From Variovorax sp. J22G73 (GTDB lineage Bacteria; Pseudomonadota; Gammaproteobacteria; Burkholderiales; Burkholderiaceae_C), in contig NZ_JASZYK010000009.1 of the NCBI RefSeq assembly GCF_030317035.1, positions 124,001 through 188,000 of the forward strand: a stretch of 64,000 nucleotides of DNA, given 5' to 3'. This document shows positions 56,653 to 64,000 of this stretch, piece after piece. A program made the translations under genes and the position numbers. Below the pieces are notes generated by a model. The model was not told where the DNA came from. It saw only the letters and a list, made by a program, of their open reading frames with translations, and made no database searches. Numbering within the stretch: the stretch's first letter is position 1; each line of letters starts with the position of its first letter.

Positions 56653-57206
56653 GCATGCTGCTGGCCTTCGCGCCCTTCATCGTCTTCGCGCTGTGCGACC
56701 GCCTGCTCGGCGTGGTGCCCGCGCTGTCGGCCGCGGCGCTGGTGTCGGCCGTGTTCCTGGTGCGCGACTGGCTCACGCCGGGCCGCTCGGTCAAGGTGCT
56801 GGAAATCGGCACGCTGGCGCTGTTCGGCGGCCTGGCGGTGTACGCCGTGGCCACGCACACCGAATGGTCGCTGCTGGGCGTGCGGCTGCGCGTGGATGCG
56901 GGCTTGCTCATCGTGGTGCTCGCGAGCATGGCCATTCGCCAGCCCTTCACGCTGCAGTACGCCAAGGAGCGCACGCCGCCCGAGGTGTGGACGCAGCCGG
57001 GCTTCAGGCTGGTGAACAACGTCATCACCGCGGCCTGGGCCGTGGCCTTCGGGTTGATGGTGCTGGCGGACGTGGCCATGGTCTACATGCCCGCGCTGCC
57101 GCTGTGGGTGGGCATTGCGGTGACGGTGGCGGCCATCGTGGGCGCGATCCGCTTCACGCAGTGGTACCCGGAACACATGCGCGCCAAGTTCCAGGCGGCC
57201 AGCTGA
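56649..57206 (+). CDS. membrane protein co-transcribed with the carotenoid oxygenase
   Basis: 185 aa with about five hydrophobic helices (LLAFAPFIVFALCDRLLGVVPALSAAALVSAVFLV, VLEIGTLALFGGLAVYAVATH, LIVVLASMAIRQPF, NNVITAAWAVAFGLMVLADVAM, VGIAVTVAAIVGAIRF). Its ATG overlaps the oxygenase stop (ATGA). It resembles intracellular-septation-like membrane proteins only loosely; I do not assign a family. A role in handling the oxygenase's hydrophobic substrate is a guess. Confidence 0.75.
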   Translation: MSMLLAFAPFIVFALCDRLLGVVPALSAAALVSAVFLVRDWLTPGRSVKVLEIGTLALFGGLAVYAVATHTEWSLLGVRLRVDAGLLIVVLASMAIRQPFTLQYAKERTPPEVWTQPGFRLVNNVITAAWAVAFGLMVLADVAMVYMPALPLWVGIAVTVAAIVGAIRFTQWYPEHMRAKFQAAS

Positions 57207-57302
57207 TCACACCGACCTAGCGCCCGGCCGGCCGTCCGACACGGCCGCAGGGCTGACCGCGTCCCGGTGGCGCCGCCCGCGCGTTGGTGACACCATGGCC
57301 GC

Positions 57303-58199
57303 ATGACGAACGCCAATCACCACGCCAACCACCCCACCGATCCCGTCGCCGCACCGCGCGGCATCGACCACATCGTGGCCGGTGTGTCCACCAGCGACGG
57401 CGACGGCGTCAAGCTCACCCGCGTGCTGCAGCAGCCGCTGCAGAAGCGGCTCGACCCGTACCTGATGCTCGACGCCTTCGGCAGCGACAACCCGGGCGAC
57501 TACATCGGCGGCTTTCCCAACCATCCGCACCGCGGCTTCGAAACCGTCACCTACATGATCGCGGGCCGCATGCGCCACCGCGACAGCGCCGGCCACGAAG
57601 GCCTGCTGCAGAACGGCGGCGTGCAATGGATGACCGCCGGCCGCGGCCTGGTGCACAGCGAGTTGCCCGAGCAGGAAGAAGGCCTGATGGAAGGCTTTCA
57701 GCTGTGGCTCAACCTGCCCGCCAAGGACAAGATGCGCGAGCCCTGGTACCGCGACATCCAGAGCGAGGAGATTCCTGAATTCACCACCCCCGACGGCGTG
57801 CACGTGCGCGTGATCGCCGGCGCGAGCCACGGCATCGAAGGCGCGGTGCGGCGCGAGCACACCGAGCCGCTGTACCTGGACATCACGCTGCCGCCGGGCA
57901 CCGACTTCGCTCAGCCGCTGCCGCACGATCACAACGCGCTGGTGTATGTGTTTCGCGAGTCGCTGTGGATCGCGGGCAGCGAGATTCCCACGCGGCGCAT
58001 GGCCATCCTGGCGAACGACGCGGGCAGCGACGGCGTGCTGCTGCGCGCGGGCGCGACCAACCACAGCCCGGCGCGTGCGCTGCTCATCGCGGGCAAGCCG
58101 CTGCACGAGCCCATCGCGCAGTACGGGCCTTTCGTGATGAACACGCAGGAGCAGGTGAAGCAGGCGGTGCACGACTTCCAGAACGGCAAGCTGGGCTGA
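57303..58199 (+). CDS. pirin-family protein
   Basis: 298 aa. Bicupin with the pirin metal motif NHPHRGFETVTYMIAGRMRHRDSAG (two His, plus Glu/His in LVHSELPEQ) and the C-terminal cupin PHDHNALVYVFRE. Pirins bind iron; some are quercetinases or redox-sensing co-regulators. The first ~20 residues are His/Asn-rich (MTNANHHANHPTD). It lies after a 96-bp gap and may have its own promoter. Confidence 0.9.
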   Translation: MTNANHHANHPTDPVAAPRGIDHIVAGVSTSDGDGVKLTRVLQQPLQKRLDPYLMLDAFGSDNPGDYIGGFPNHPHRGFETVTYMIAGRMRHRDSAGHEGLLQNGGVQWMTAGRGLVHSELPEQEEGLMEGFQLWLNLPAKDKMREPWYRDIQSEEIPEFTTPDGVHVRVIAGASHGIEGAVRREHTEPLYLDITLPPGTDFAQPLPHDHNALVYVFRESLWIAGSEIPTRRMAILANDAGSDGVLLRAGATNHSPARALLIAGKPLHEPIAQYGPFVMNTQEQVKQAVHDFQNGKLG

Positions 58200-58301
58200 G
58201 CGGAAACCGGCCGCGGCGCCAAGAGGTGTAGTCGGCCACCTACCGCAAGACGGCATGCGGCACGCATGCGCCGCCGCGCACGCGCTGCCTAGATTGCAGC
58301 C

Positions 58302-59381
58302 ATGCCCCCCACGATCCGAAAAGGACAGGCGCCAGACACGCTGCAGCGCGCCGAGTTCCATGAACGCTTCATGCAGCCTTTTCAAGACCCCGCCTTCAAG
58401 GCGGAGGCCGAGGCGCTCCAGCGCATCGAGGTCGTGGCCTGGGAGGCGTACCAGGACGGGCGCAAGGCACCGGTGACGCGCAAGGCCGGCCCCGGCTACG
58501 CAGACCCCGACTACGACCTGTCCGTCGACTGGCTCGAGGCCAAGGCGCGCATCGACGCGGCGCAGGCCGCCTGGGGCCAGCCGCAGACGCGCTCGCGCGT
58601 GCTGCTGGTCAACGGCTCGCCGCGCAACGACGGCACCTGCCCCGGCGAAATCTCCAAGACCTGGCGCATGGCCGAACTGGCGCGCGAGGTGCTCGAAGGC
58701 GGCGGCATCGAGGTCGACCTGCTCGACCTGAGCCTGGTCACCTCGGAGTACGGGCGGCAGATTCACCCGTGCAAGGGGTGCGTGTCTACCGCCATGCCGC
58801 TGTGCCACTGGCCATGCAGCTGCTACCCCAACCATTCGCTGCGCCAGACCGGCGACTGGATGAACGAGATCTACGAGCGCTGGGTGGCCGCGCACGGCGT
58901 CATCTTGCTCACGCCCACGCACTGGTACCAGGCCACGAGCCCGCTGAAGCTGATGATCGACCGGCTGGTGTGCGCCGACGGCGGCAACCCCGACCCGAGC
59001 AGCACGCACGGCAAGAAGCCCGAGGAGGCCAAGGCGCTGGAGCTCGAAGGCGGCGGCTGGGGCTACCCCAAGCACCTCGACGGGCGCGCCTACGGCGTGG
59101 TGGTGCACGGCGACGTGGCCGGCATCGAGAGCCTGCGGCGCAACCTGTGCGACTGGCTCGACTGGATGGGGCTCGTCGATGCCGGCACGCAGGCGCGGCT
59201 GGACCGCTACATCGGCTACTACGAGCCCTACGCCACCAGCCACGACGAACTCGACGCCGACGCCGACATGCAGGAAGAAGTGCGCAACGTGGCGCGCGCG
59301 GTGGCCCGCGCCGTGGGCGAGCTGCGCGCCGGCACGCTGCAGAAGCCCGACCGCGGGCTCAAGCGGCCGCGTCCGAAGTAA
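58302..59381 (+). CDS. NAD(P)H-dependent FMN reductase-type flavoprotein with a cysteine-rich insert
   Basis: 359 aa. A ~95-residue charged helical N-terminal extension precedes the flavodoxin-like fold: VLLVNGSPRNDGTCPGEISKTWRMAELA, LLTPTHWYQATSPLKLMIDRLVC and a long C-terminal helix. The insert IHPCKGCVSTAMPLCHWPCSCYPNH has five cysteines and two histidines, arranged like a CxxC metal or iron-sulfur site seen in the iron-sulfur flavoprotein group. It probably transfers electrons or reduces quinones/nitro compounds; metal binding is unproved. Confidence 0.85.
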   Translation: MPPTIRKGQAPDTLQRAEFHERFMQPFQDPAFKAEAEALQRIEVVAWEAYQDGRKAPVTRKAGPGYADPDYDLSVDWLEAKARIDAAQAAWGQPQTRSRVLLVNGSPRNDGTCPGEISKTWRMAELAREVLEGGGIEVDLLDLSLVTSEYGRQIHPCKGCVSTAMPLCHWPCSCYPNHSLRQTGDWMNEIYERWVAAHGVILLTPTHWYQATSPLKLMIDRLVCADGGNPDPSSTHGKKPEEAKALELEGGGWGYPKHLDGRAYGVVVHGDVAGIESLRRNLCDWLDWMGLVDAGTQARLDRYIGYYEPYATSHDELDADADMQEEVRNVARAVARAVGELRAGTLQKPDRGLKRPRPK

Positions 59382-59552
59382 GAACCCGAGAGCCCAGAAG
59401 CCCCAGAAAGACCGATCGACGCTGCGCCCCGGCGCGCGTTCATTCTTCTTTACGCAAGCTCACGCTGGGCTAACGGGCGCGATACAGAGGTCTTCCACAC
59501 TTCATCTCACCTGCTGCCCATCGGCGGCAGTCTTCGAAAGGAAGTATTTCTC

Positions 59553-60125
59553 ATGATCTCTCTTCGCCAACGCATCGTCTGGGCCAGCCTGCTCGGTTCG
59601 GCCGCCCTCGCCTCTTCGGGCGCCTTCGCTCAAGCGCCGGCCGCTCCCACCGCAGCCGCACCCACGGCCGCGGTGGCCCAGGCCGACAACGCCGCCGCGC
59701 CCAAGGCGCAGCACAAGCGCATGGACCCGGCCAAGCGCATGGAGCGCATGCAGGAGCACCGCGCCAAGCGCCTGGCCGCGCTGAAGGAAAAGCTCAAGCT
59801 CAACGCCGGCCAGGAAGGCGCATGGAGCACCTTCACCGCCGCCAGCCAGCCGCCGGCCGGTGCCCGCCCGCCGCGCATGGACCGCGCCGAGTTCGCCAAG
59901 CTGACCACGCCGGAGCGCCTGGAACGCATGCAGGCCCGCCAGGCCGAGCGCAGCGCCATGTTCGCCAAGCGCGCCGACGCCACGAAGACCTTCTACGCCA
60001 CGCTCACGCCTGAGCAGCAGAAGACCTTCGACGCCGAGACCGCCCACTTCGGCGGCCCGCGCGGTCACCACGGCCGCGGTGGCCCTGATGGCGGCCCGCG
60101 CGGTGCGGCACCTGCCAAGGGCTAA
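59553..60125 (+). CDS. Spy/CpxP-like periplasmic protein (LTxxQ)
   Basis: 190 aa. Signal peptide at residues 1-27 (LLGSAALASSGAFAQ) and an Ala/Pro-rich N-terminal part. Helical region with RMDPAKRMERMQEHRAKRLAALKEKLKLNAGQEGAWSTF and an LTPEQQKTFD motif (LTxxQ), then a Gly/His-rich tail (GGPRGHHGRGGPDGGPRG). Spy/CpxP proteins are chaperones or stress modulators of the periplasm. The His/Gly tail may bind metals. Ends with a shared bidirectional terminator. Confidence 0.85.
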   Translation: MISLRQRIVWASLLGSAALASSGAFAQAPAAPTAAAPTAAVAQADNAAAPKAQHKRMDPAKRMERMQEHRAKRLAALKEKLKLNAGQEGAWSTFTAASQPPAGARPPRMDRAEFAKLTTPERLERMQARQAERSAMFAKRADATKTFYATLTPEQQKTFDAETAHFGGPRGHHGRGGPDGGPRGAAPAKG

Positions 60126-60187
60126 AGGCCAAGGCCAGGGCTGAGCCCGGCTGCCGATGCGCTCGCGAGCGCGCATCGGAAAAACAA

Positions 60188-60217
60188 AAACCCGCAACGC
60201 GCGAGCGCTGCGGGTTT
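60188..60217. terminator. bidirectional terminator
   Basis: AAACCCGCA / TGCGGGTTT stem with a 12-base loop; A-run before and T6 after (60215-60220). It separates the Spy-like gene from the convergent 60245-60673 gene. Confidence 0.88.
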
Positions 60218-60244
60218 TTTCCATTGAGGTGACCGATGGCGAAA

Positions 60245-60673
60245 TTACTTCGGCGTGCCGGTCTTGTCCGTCGGGTTCGTCACCACTTCCGGGCGCTCGC
60301 CCTTCTGGCCGAACTGCGGCTTCACCTTGCGGCCGGTCTGGCTCACTTCGGCGCGCGACATCTCGCCCGTGGGCTGCGGCATCGCGTTGGGCTGGTGGTT
60401 CACCGTGGTGGTGGCCTCGCCCTTGGGCACGTTGTTGGTGGCGTTGCTGCGGTTGTGCGCGCGGGCTTCGGCCTTCACGGCTTCACGCGATGCGGGCATC
60501 GAGTTGTCGGGGCGTTGCGGCGGGTTGGGCACGCCGGCGGGCGTCATGGTGCTGGCCTGGCCGCCGACCGATGGGTCGGGCGAGGCGGGCACGGAGGTGG
60601 CCTGCGCCATCGCGAGGCCGGCGGTGCCGAGCAATGCGGCGAGAACCGTGGCGTGGAAAGTTGCGTGCTTCAT
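60245..60673 (-). CDS. exported protein of unknown function
   Basis: 142 aa. A Sec signal peptide (residues 1-24, MKHATFHATVLAALLGTAGLAMA) is followed by a Pro/Ser/Asn/Gln-rich, probably disordered chain (SREAVKAEARAHNRSNATNNVPKGEATTTVNHQPNAMP). No domain is recognised. It stands alone between a bidirectional terminator and the promoter region shared with ybhP. Confidence 0.7.
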   Translation of the reverse strand: MKHATFHATVLAALLGTAGLAMAQATSVPASPDPSVGGQASTMTPAGVPNPPQRPDNSMPASREAVKAEARAHNRSNATNNVPKGEATTTVNHQPNAMPQPTGEMSRAEVSQTGRKVKPQFGQKGERPEVVTNPTDKTGTPK

Positions 60674-60818
60674 GGTGTGTGCTCCTTATGGCTTGTCTCG
60701 AAGTCGATGAATGAGTCGATGGATAACAGCGTGGGCTCCCTCTGTCGTATCTCTCGAGCCCTGAAATCACCGTAGGAGCCGTGCAAATTCCGCCATGTGG
60801 GGGCGAGGCAGGCCTGCC

Positions 60819-60932
60819 TGTAGGAGCGGGCCGCCCGTGGCTGAAGGGTGCTGAGCGGGCGCTGAACGCGCGCGGACGGGATGCTTGAAAGGAGCGCTCG
60901 AATGGGGCGTGAGAAGGTGGCCCGTTCCTACA
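60819..60932. repeat. REP-like inverted repeat in the 296-bp gap upstream of ybhP
   Basis: TGTAGGAGCGGGCC at 60819-60832 pairs with GGCCCGTTCCTACA at 60919-60932 (one mismatch), with a partial third GTAGGAGC at 60771-60778. The core resembles Pseudomonas REP sequences. No gene is seen in 60674-60969. Confidence 0.6.
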
Positions 60933-60969
60933 GTCAGGCTGCGTTCAGGCACGTACAACCCGCTCAACG

Positions 60970-61818
60970 ATGTCTTCTTCGCCCAACTCCAACACCCTGA
61001 CGCAAGCTGAAGTGCAGGCCGCAGCGCAGGCCGAACCCGCGCATGCGACGCTTGCCGCAGGCGCGCCCGCCACCACCTCGCTGAAGGTCATGACGGTGAA
61101 CACCCACAAGGGCTTCACCGCGCTGAACCGCAGGTTCATCCTGCCGGAGCTGCGCGACGCCGTGCGCACGGTGGGCGCCGACGTGGTGTTCCTGCAGGAG
61201 GTGCTGGGCACGCATTCGCGCCACGAGCGCAAGGTGAGCAACTGGCCCGAGGCACCGCACTACGAATTCCTGGCCGACACCATGTGGCCGCAGTTCGCCT
61301 ACGGGCGAAACGCCGTGTACCCCAAGGGCCACCACGGCAACGCAGTGCTGTCGAAATTTCCGATCGTGCATTTCCGCAACCACGACGTGTCGGTGAGCGG
61401 CCCCGAGAAGCGCGGCCTGCTGCATTGCGTGCTGCGGCTGCCGGGCCGCCCGGTCGACGTGCACGCCATCTGTGCGCACCTGGGCCTGGCCGAGGCGCAC
61501 CGCCAGCAGCAGCTGGAGCTGCTGTGCCACATCGTGCGCGACGAGGTGCCGGCCGACGCGCCGCTCATCGTGGCGGGCGACTTCAACGACTGGCGCGGCC
61601 GCGCGCACGAGGTGCTCGAAAAAGGCGCCTCGTTGCGCGAGGTGTTCGTGCATGCCAACGGCCACGCGGCCAAGACCTTTCCCGCGCGCTTCCCGGTGCT
61701 GTCGCTGGACCGCATCTACGTGCGCAACGCGGGCGTGCATGCGCCGGTGGTGCTGCCGCGCAAGCCCTGGTCGCACCTGTCGGACCATGCGCCGCTGGTG
61801 GCGAACATCGATCTCTGA
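60970..61818 (+). CDS. ybhP: endonuclease/exonuclease/phosphatase-family protein YbhP
   Basis: 282 aa. EEP fold: MTVNTHKGF at the start, VVFLQEVLG (Glu), AICAHLGLAEAHRQQQLELL, AGDFNDWRG (Asp/Asn), DRIYVRNAG and SHLSDHAPLV (Asp-His). E. coli YbhP is encoded just before clsB and ybhN, as here. A ~35-residue Ala/Thr-rich N-terminal lead (SSSPNSNTLTQAEVQAAAQAEP) precedes the fold. Phosphodiesterase/nuclease activity is inferred; the operon suggests a link to phospholipid metabolism. Confidence 0.88.
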   Translation: MSSSPNSNTLTQAEVQAAAQAEPAHATLAAGAPATTSLKVMTVNTHKGFTALNRRFILPELRDAVRTVGADVVFLQEVLGTHSRHERKVSNWPEAPHYEFLADTMWPQFAYGRNAVYPKGHHGNAVLSKFPIVHFRNHDVSVSGPEKRGLLHCVLRLPGRPVDVHAICAHLGLAEAHRQQQLELLCHIVRDEVPADAPLIVAGDFNDWRGRAHEVLEKGASLREVFVHANGHAAKTFPARFPVLSLDRIYVRNAGVHAPVVLPRKPWSHLSDHAPLVANIDL

Positions 61819-61825
61819 GAGCGCC

Positions 61826-63091
61826 ATGAACAACAACCATTGGACCGCGGGCAACCGCGTCGAGCTGCTGGAGAACGGCGAGCAGTTCTTCCCGCGCGTG
61901 TTCGATGCCATTCGAAGCGCGCGGCGCGAAGTCATCGTCGAGACCTTCATCCTGTTCGAGGACAAGGTCGGCCTGCAGCTGCATGCGGCCATGCGCGAGG
62001 CCGCGCAGCGCGGCGTGAAGGTCGACCTGATGATCGACGGCTTCGGCTCGCCCGACCTCTCGCGCGAGTTCATCGAAGGGCTCACCTCGGTGGGCGTGAA
62101 GGTGCGGGTGTTCGACCCCGGTGCGCGCTTCATGGGCCAGCGGCTCAACGTGTTTCGCCGCATGCACCGCAAGATCGTGGTGATCGACGGCGAGCGCGCA
62201 TTCGTGGGCGGCATCAACTACTCGGCCGACCACCTGCTCGACTTCGGGCCCAAGGCCAAGCAGGACTACGCGGTGGAGCTGGCAGGCCCCATCGTGGCGG
62301 AGATTCATCAGTTCGTGCTGCGCGCCATTGCGCTCGGCGGCAAGGGCGCGGGCTGGTTCCGCCGCCGCCTGAAGCAGGCGCCGCCGGTGGGGCAAAGCCA
62401 TGCCGGCGACGCCGACGCGATGTTCGTCACGCGCGACAACCGGCGCCACACCAACGACATCGAGCGGCACTACCGCGCGGCCATTCGCTCGGCCAAGCAC
62501 CGCATCGTGATCGCCAACGCGTACTTCTTTCCAGGCTACCGGCTCATCAAGGAGCTGCGGCGCGCCGCGCGCCGTGGGGTGGACGTGCGGCTCATCCTGC
62601 AGGGCGAGCCCGACATGCCCATCGTGAAGACGGCCGCGAGCATGCTGTACCACCACCTGATGCACGCGGGCGTGCGCATCTACGAATACTGCGAACGCCC
62701 GCTGCACGGCAAGGTCGCGCTCATGGACGACAAGTGGAGCACGGTGGGTTCGAGCAACCTCGACCCGCTGAGCCTGTCGCTCAACCTGGAGTCGAACGTA
62801 ATCGTGCGCGACACCGCCTTCAACGGCGTGCTGTGGGAGCGCATGGACCACCTGATGCGCCACAGCTGCAAGCAGATAGAAGCCGCCGACCTCGCCAGCG
62901 AATGGAGCGGCTGGCGGCTGGTGCGCAGCTTCTTCGTGTTCCACATCCTGCGCTGGTATCCGGCGCTGCTGGGCCGCCTGCCGCGCCACGTGCCGCGCCT
63001 GACGCTGGCCGAAGCCACCGACCTTGCCAGCCGCCGCGACACCGGCCTGAGCAACCCGACCGGCGGCGCCACGCAGACGGAAGCCGCCTGA
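61826..63091 (+). CDS. clsB: cardiolipin synthase ClsB
   Basis: 421 aa from ATG 61826. Two phospholipase-D HKD motifs, HRKIVVIDGERAFVGGIN and HGKVALMDDKWSTVGSSN, with NVFRRMHRK and LESNVIVRD context typical of ClsB (YbhO). It makes cardiolipin by phosphatidyl transfer between phospholipids. The C-terminal ~60 residues carry hydrophobic/basic segments. It lies 7 bp after ybhP and is followed by ybhN, the same order as in E. coli. Confidence 0.94.
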   Translation: MNNNHWTAGNRVELLENGEQFFPRVFDAIRSARREVIVETFILFEDKVGLQLHAAMREAAQRGVKVDLMIDGFGSPDLSREFIEGLTSVGVKVRVFDPGARFMGQRLNVFRRMHRKIVVIDGERAFVGGINYSADHLLDFGPKAKQDYAVELAGPIVAEIHQFVLRAIALGGKGAGWFRRRLKQAPPVGQSHAGDADAMFVTRDNRRHTNDIERHYRAAIRSAKHRIVIANAYFFPGYRLIKELRRAARRGVDVRLILQGEPDMPIVKTAASMLYHHLMHAGVRIYEYCERPLHGKVALMDDKWSTVGSSNLDPLSLSLNLESNVIVRDTAFNGVLWERMDHLMRHSCKQIEAADLASEWSGWRLVRSFFVFHILRWYPALLGRLPRHVPRLTLAEATDLASRRDTGLSNPTGGATQTEAA

Positions 63092-63146
63092 ACGGCGGCG
63101 CACGCTGCCCGCGCTGCGACGACCGAATACGGAACAAAGGCTGCAC

Positions 63147-64000
63147 ATGAGCGCGATGGCCCTCTCCCGCACCGCCTGGTGGCCCTGGGCCCGCCGCGCG
63201 GTGGTTTGGGGCTTCTTCGCGCTGATCGCCTGGCTGCTGGTGACGCAGGCGCGCACCATCGACTGGGCCGAGGTGCTGGACGCCATTCGCGCATTGCCCG
63301 CGGCCACGCTGCTGTCGGCGGGCGCGCTGGTGGTCTGCAGCTTCGCGCTGTACAGCACCTACGACCTGCTGGGCCGGCACCTGACCGGGCACCGGCTGGG
63401 CACGGGCACGGTGATGGGCGTCACTTTCATCAGCTACGCCTTCAACCTCAACCTGGGCTCGCTGGTGGGGGGCGTGGCGTTTCGCTACCGGCTGTATTCG
63501 CGCCTGGGTCTGGGCAACGACACCATCACGCGCGTGCTGGGCTTCAGCATGCTGACCAACTGGTTCGGCTACCTGGTGGTGGCGGGCGCGGCCTTCTGCT
63601 TCTGGCCGCTGGCGCTGCCGCCGAGCTGGAAGATCGGCAACGAGGGCCTGCGCGTGCTGGGCGCGGTGCTGCTGATGGTGGCGCTCGCGTACCTGGTGCT
63701 GTGCGCCACGGCCAAGGGGCGCGTGTGGCGCGTGCGCGGCCATGCGTTCAAGACGCCGAGCCTGCCGATGGCGCTGCTGCAGCTGGCGATGTCGTGCGCC
63801 AACTGGTCGCTGATCGGCGGGGTGATCTGGTTCCTGCTGCAGGGCCAGGTCGACTACGTGCACGTGCTCGCGGTGTTGCTGGTGGCGGCTGTGGCCGGCG
63901 TGGTCACGCACGTGCCCGCGGGGCTCGGCGTGCTGGAGGCCGTGTTCGTCGCCCTGCTCGCGCATGCGGTGGCCGAGGCGCAGTTGCTGGGTGCGCTGCT
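63147..64000 (+). CDS. ybhN: YbhN-family membrane protein (3' truncated by the window)
   Basis: The start ATG 63147 opens a multi-helix membrane protein (lysylphosphatidylglycerol-synthetase-like/UPF0104). Conserved features are GVTFISYAFNLNLGSLVGGVAFRYRLYSRLG and AVVTHVPAGLGVLEAVFVALLAH (seen as GVVTHVPAGLGVLEAV). The final ~30-50 residues lie outside. YbhN-type proteins are linked to phospholipid (cardiolipin) transport or flipping in E. coli. It is third in the ybhP-clsB-ybhN operon. Confidence 0.9.
   Translation, partial: MSAMALSRTAWWPWARRAVVWGFFALIAWLLVTQARTIDWAEVLDAIRALPAATLLSAGALVVCSFALYSTYDLLGRHLTGHRLGTGTVMGVTFISYAFNLNLGSLVGGVAFRYRLYSRLGLGNDTITRVLGFSMLTNWFGYLVVAGAAFCFWPLALPPSWKIGNEGLRVLGAVLLMVALAYLVLCATAKGRVWRVRGHAFKTPSLPMALLQLAMSCANWSLIGGVIWFLLQGQVDYVHVLAVLLVAAVAGVVTHVPAGLGVLEAVFVALLAHAVAEAQLLGAL

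Overview
The window is GC-rich, compact bacterial chromosome. Gene content and order suggest a beta-proteobacterium of the order Burkholderiales, most like Comamonadaceae such as Variovorax; this is inferred from protein style, a liv-type ABC operon, parAB next to mnmG/rsmG, ybhP-clsB-ybhN and a small GCTATC-N5-GATAGC repeat. No rRNA, tRNA, CRISPR array, prophage or complete insertion sequence was seen. The window cuts a CysB-type regulator at its left edge and ybhN at its right edge.

Layout. 0-3.7 kb: truncated cysB-like gene, a small unknown, an RcnB-like exported protein, a frameshifted CPBP protease and two VOC proteins. 3.8-9.3 kb (minus): branched-chain amino-acid type ABC operon (binding protein, fused LivH-LivM permease, OsmC protein, LivG, LivF). 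9.4-14.8 kb: SGNH lipoprotein hydrolase, CYTH protein, cobalamin adenosyltransferase, DinB protein, FAD-linked oxidase, CsgG-like lipoprotein. 14.9-20.9 kb (minus): mnmG-rsmG-lysE-parA-hydrolase-parB, with two parS sites inside rsmG and mnmG. 21-29 kb: transglutaminase, DUF1328, GST, enoyl-CoA hydratase/AtuA pair, old yellow enzyme, RidA, GNAT, and a VOC-SnoaL fusion. 29-31.2 kb: two-component system. 31.3-35 kb: esterase, ACP, ketoacyl synthase and sterol-desaturase-type hydroxylase. 35.5-38.6 kb: copper module copA/copZ-cueR. 38.6-40.2 kb: TerB-like gene, then a 578-bp AT-richer gap with two perfect DnaA boxes.

40.2-53.6 kb is the most striking part. creBC is followed by a minus-strand operon creD-nagZ-mrcA (envelope stress, peptidoglycan recycling, peptidoglycan synthesis). 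Divergent from creD is a plus-strand set: a VIT/VWA protein with a PEP-CTERM-like C-terminal signal, an exosortase, a stand-alone EpsI-like protein and a monofunctional GT51 transglycosylase. The shared intergenic region carries a perfect match to the CreB recognition tag (TTCAC-N6-TTCAC) overlapping a 9-bp inverted repeat. I infer a CreBC-controlled cell-envelope locus with a dedicated one-substrate exosortase.

53.6-64 kb: GNAT, a TetR regulator divergent from a carotenoid-oxygenase operon with two matching operators, pirin, a cysteine-rich FMN reductase, a Spy/CpxP-like protein, an exported unknown, and ybhP-clsB-ybhN (cardiolipin synthesis).
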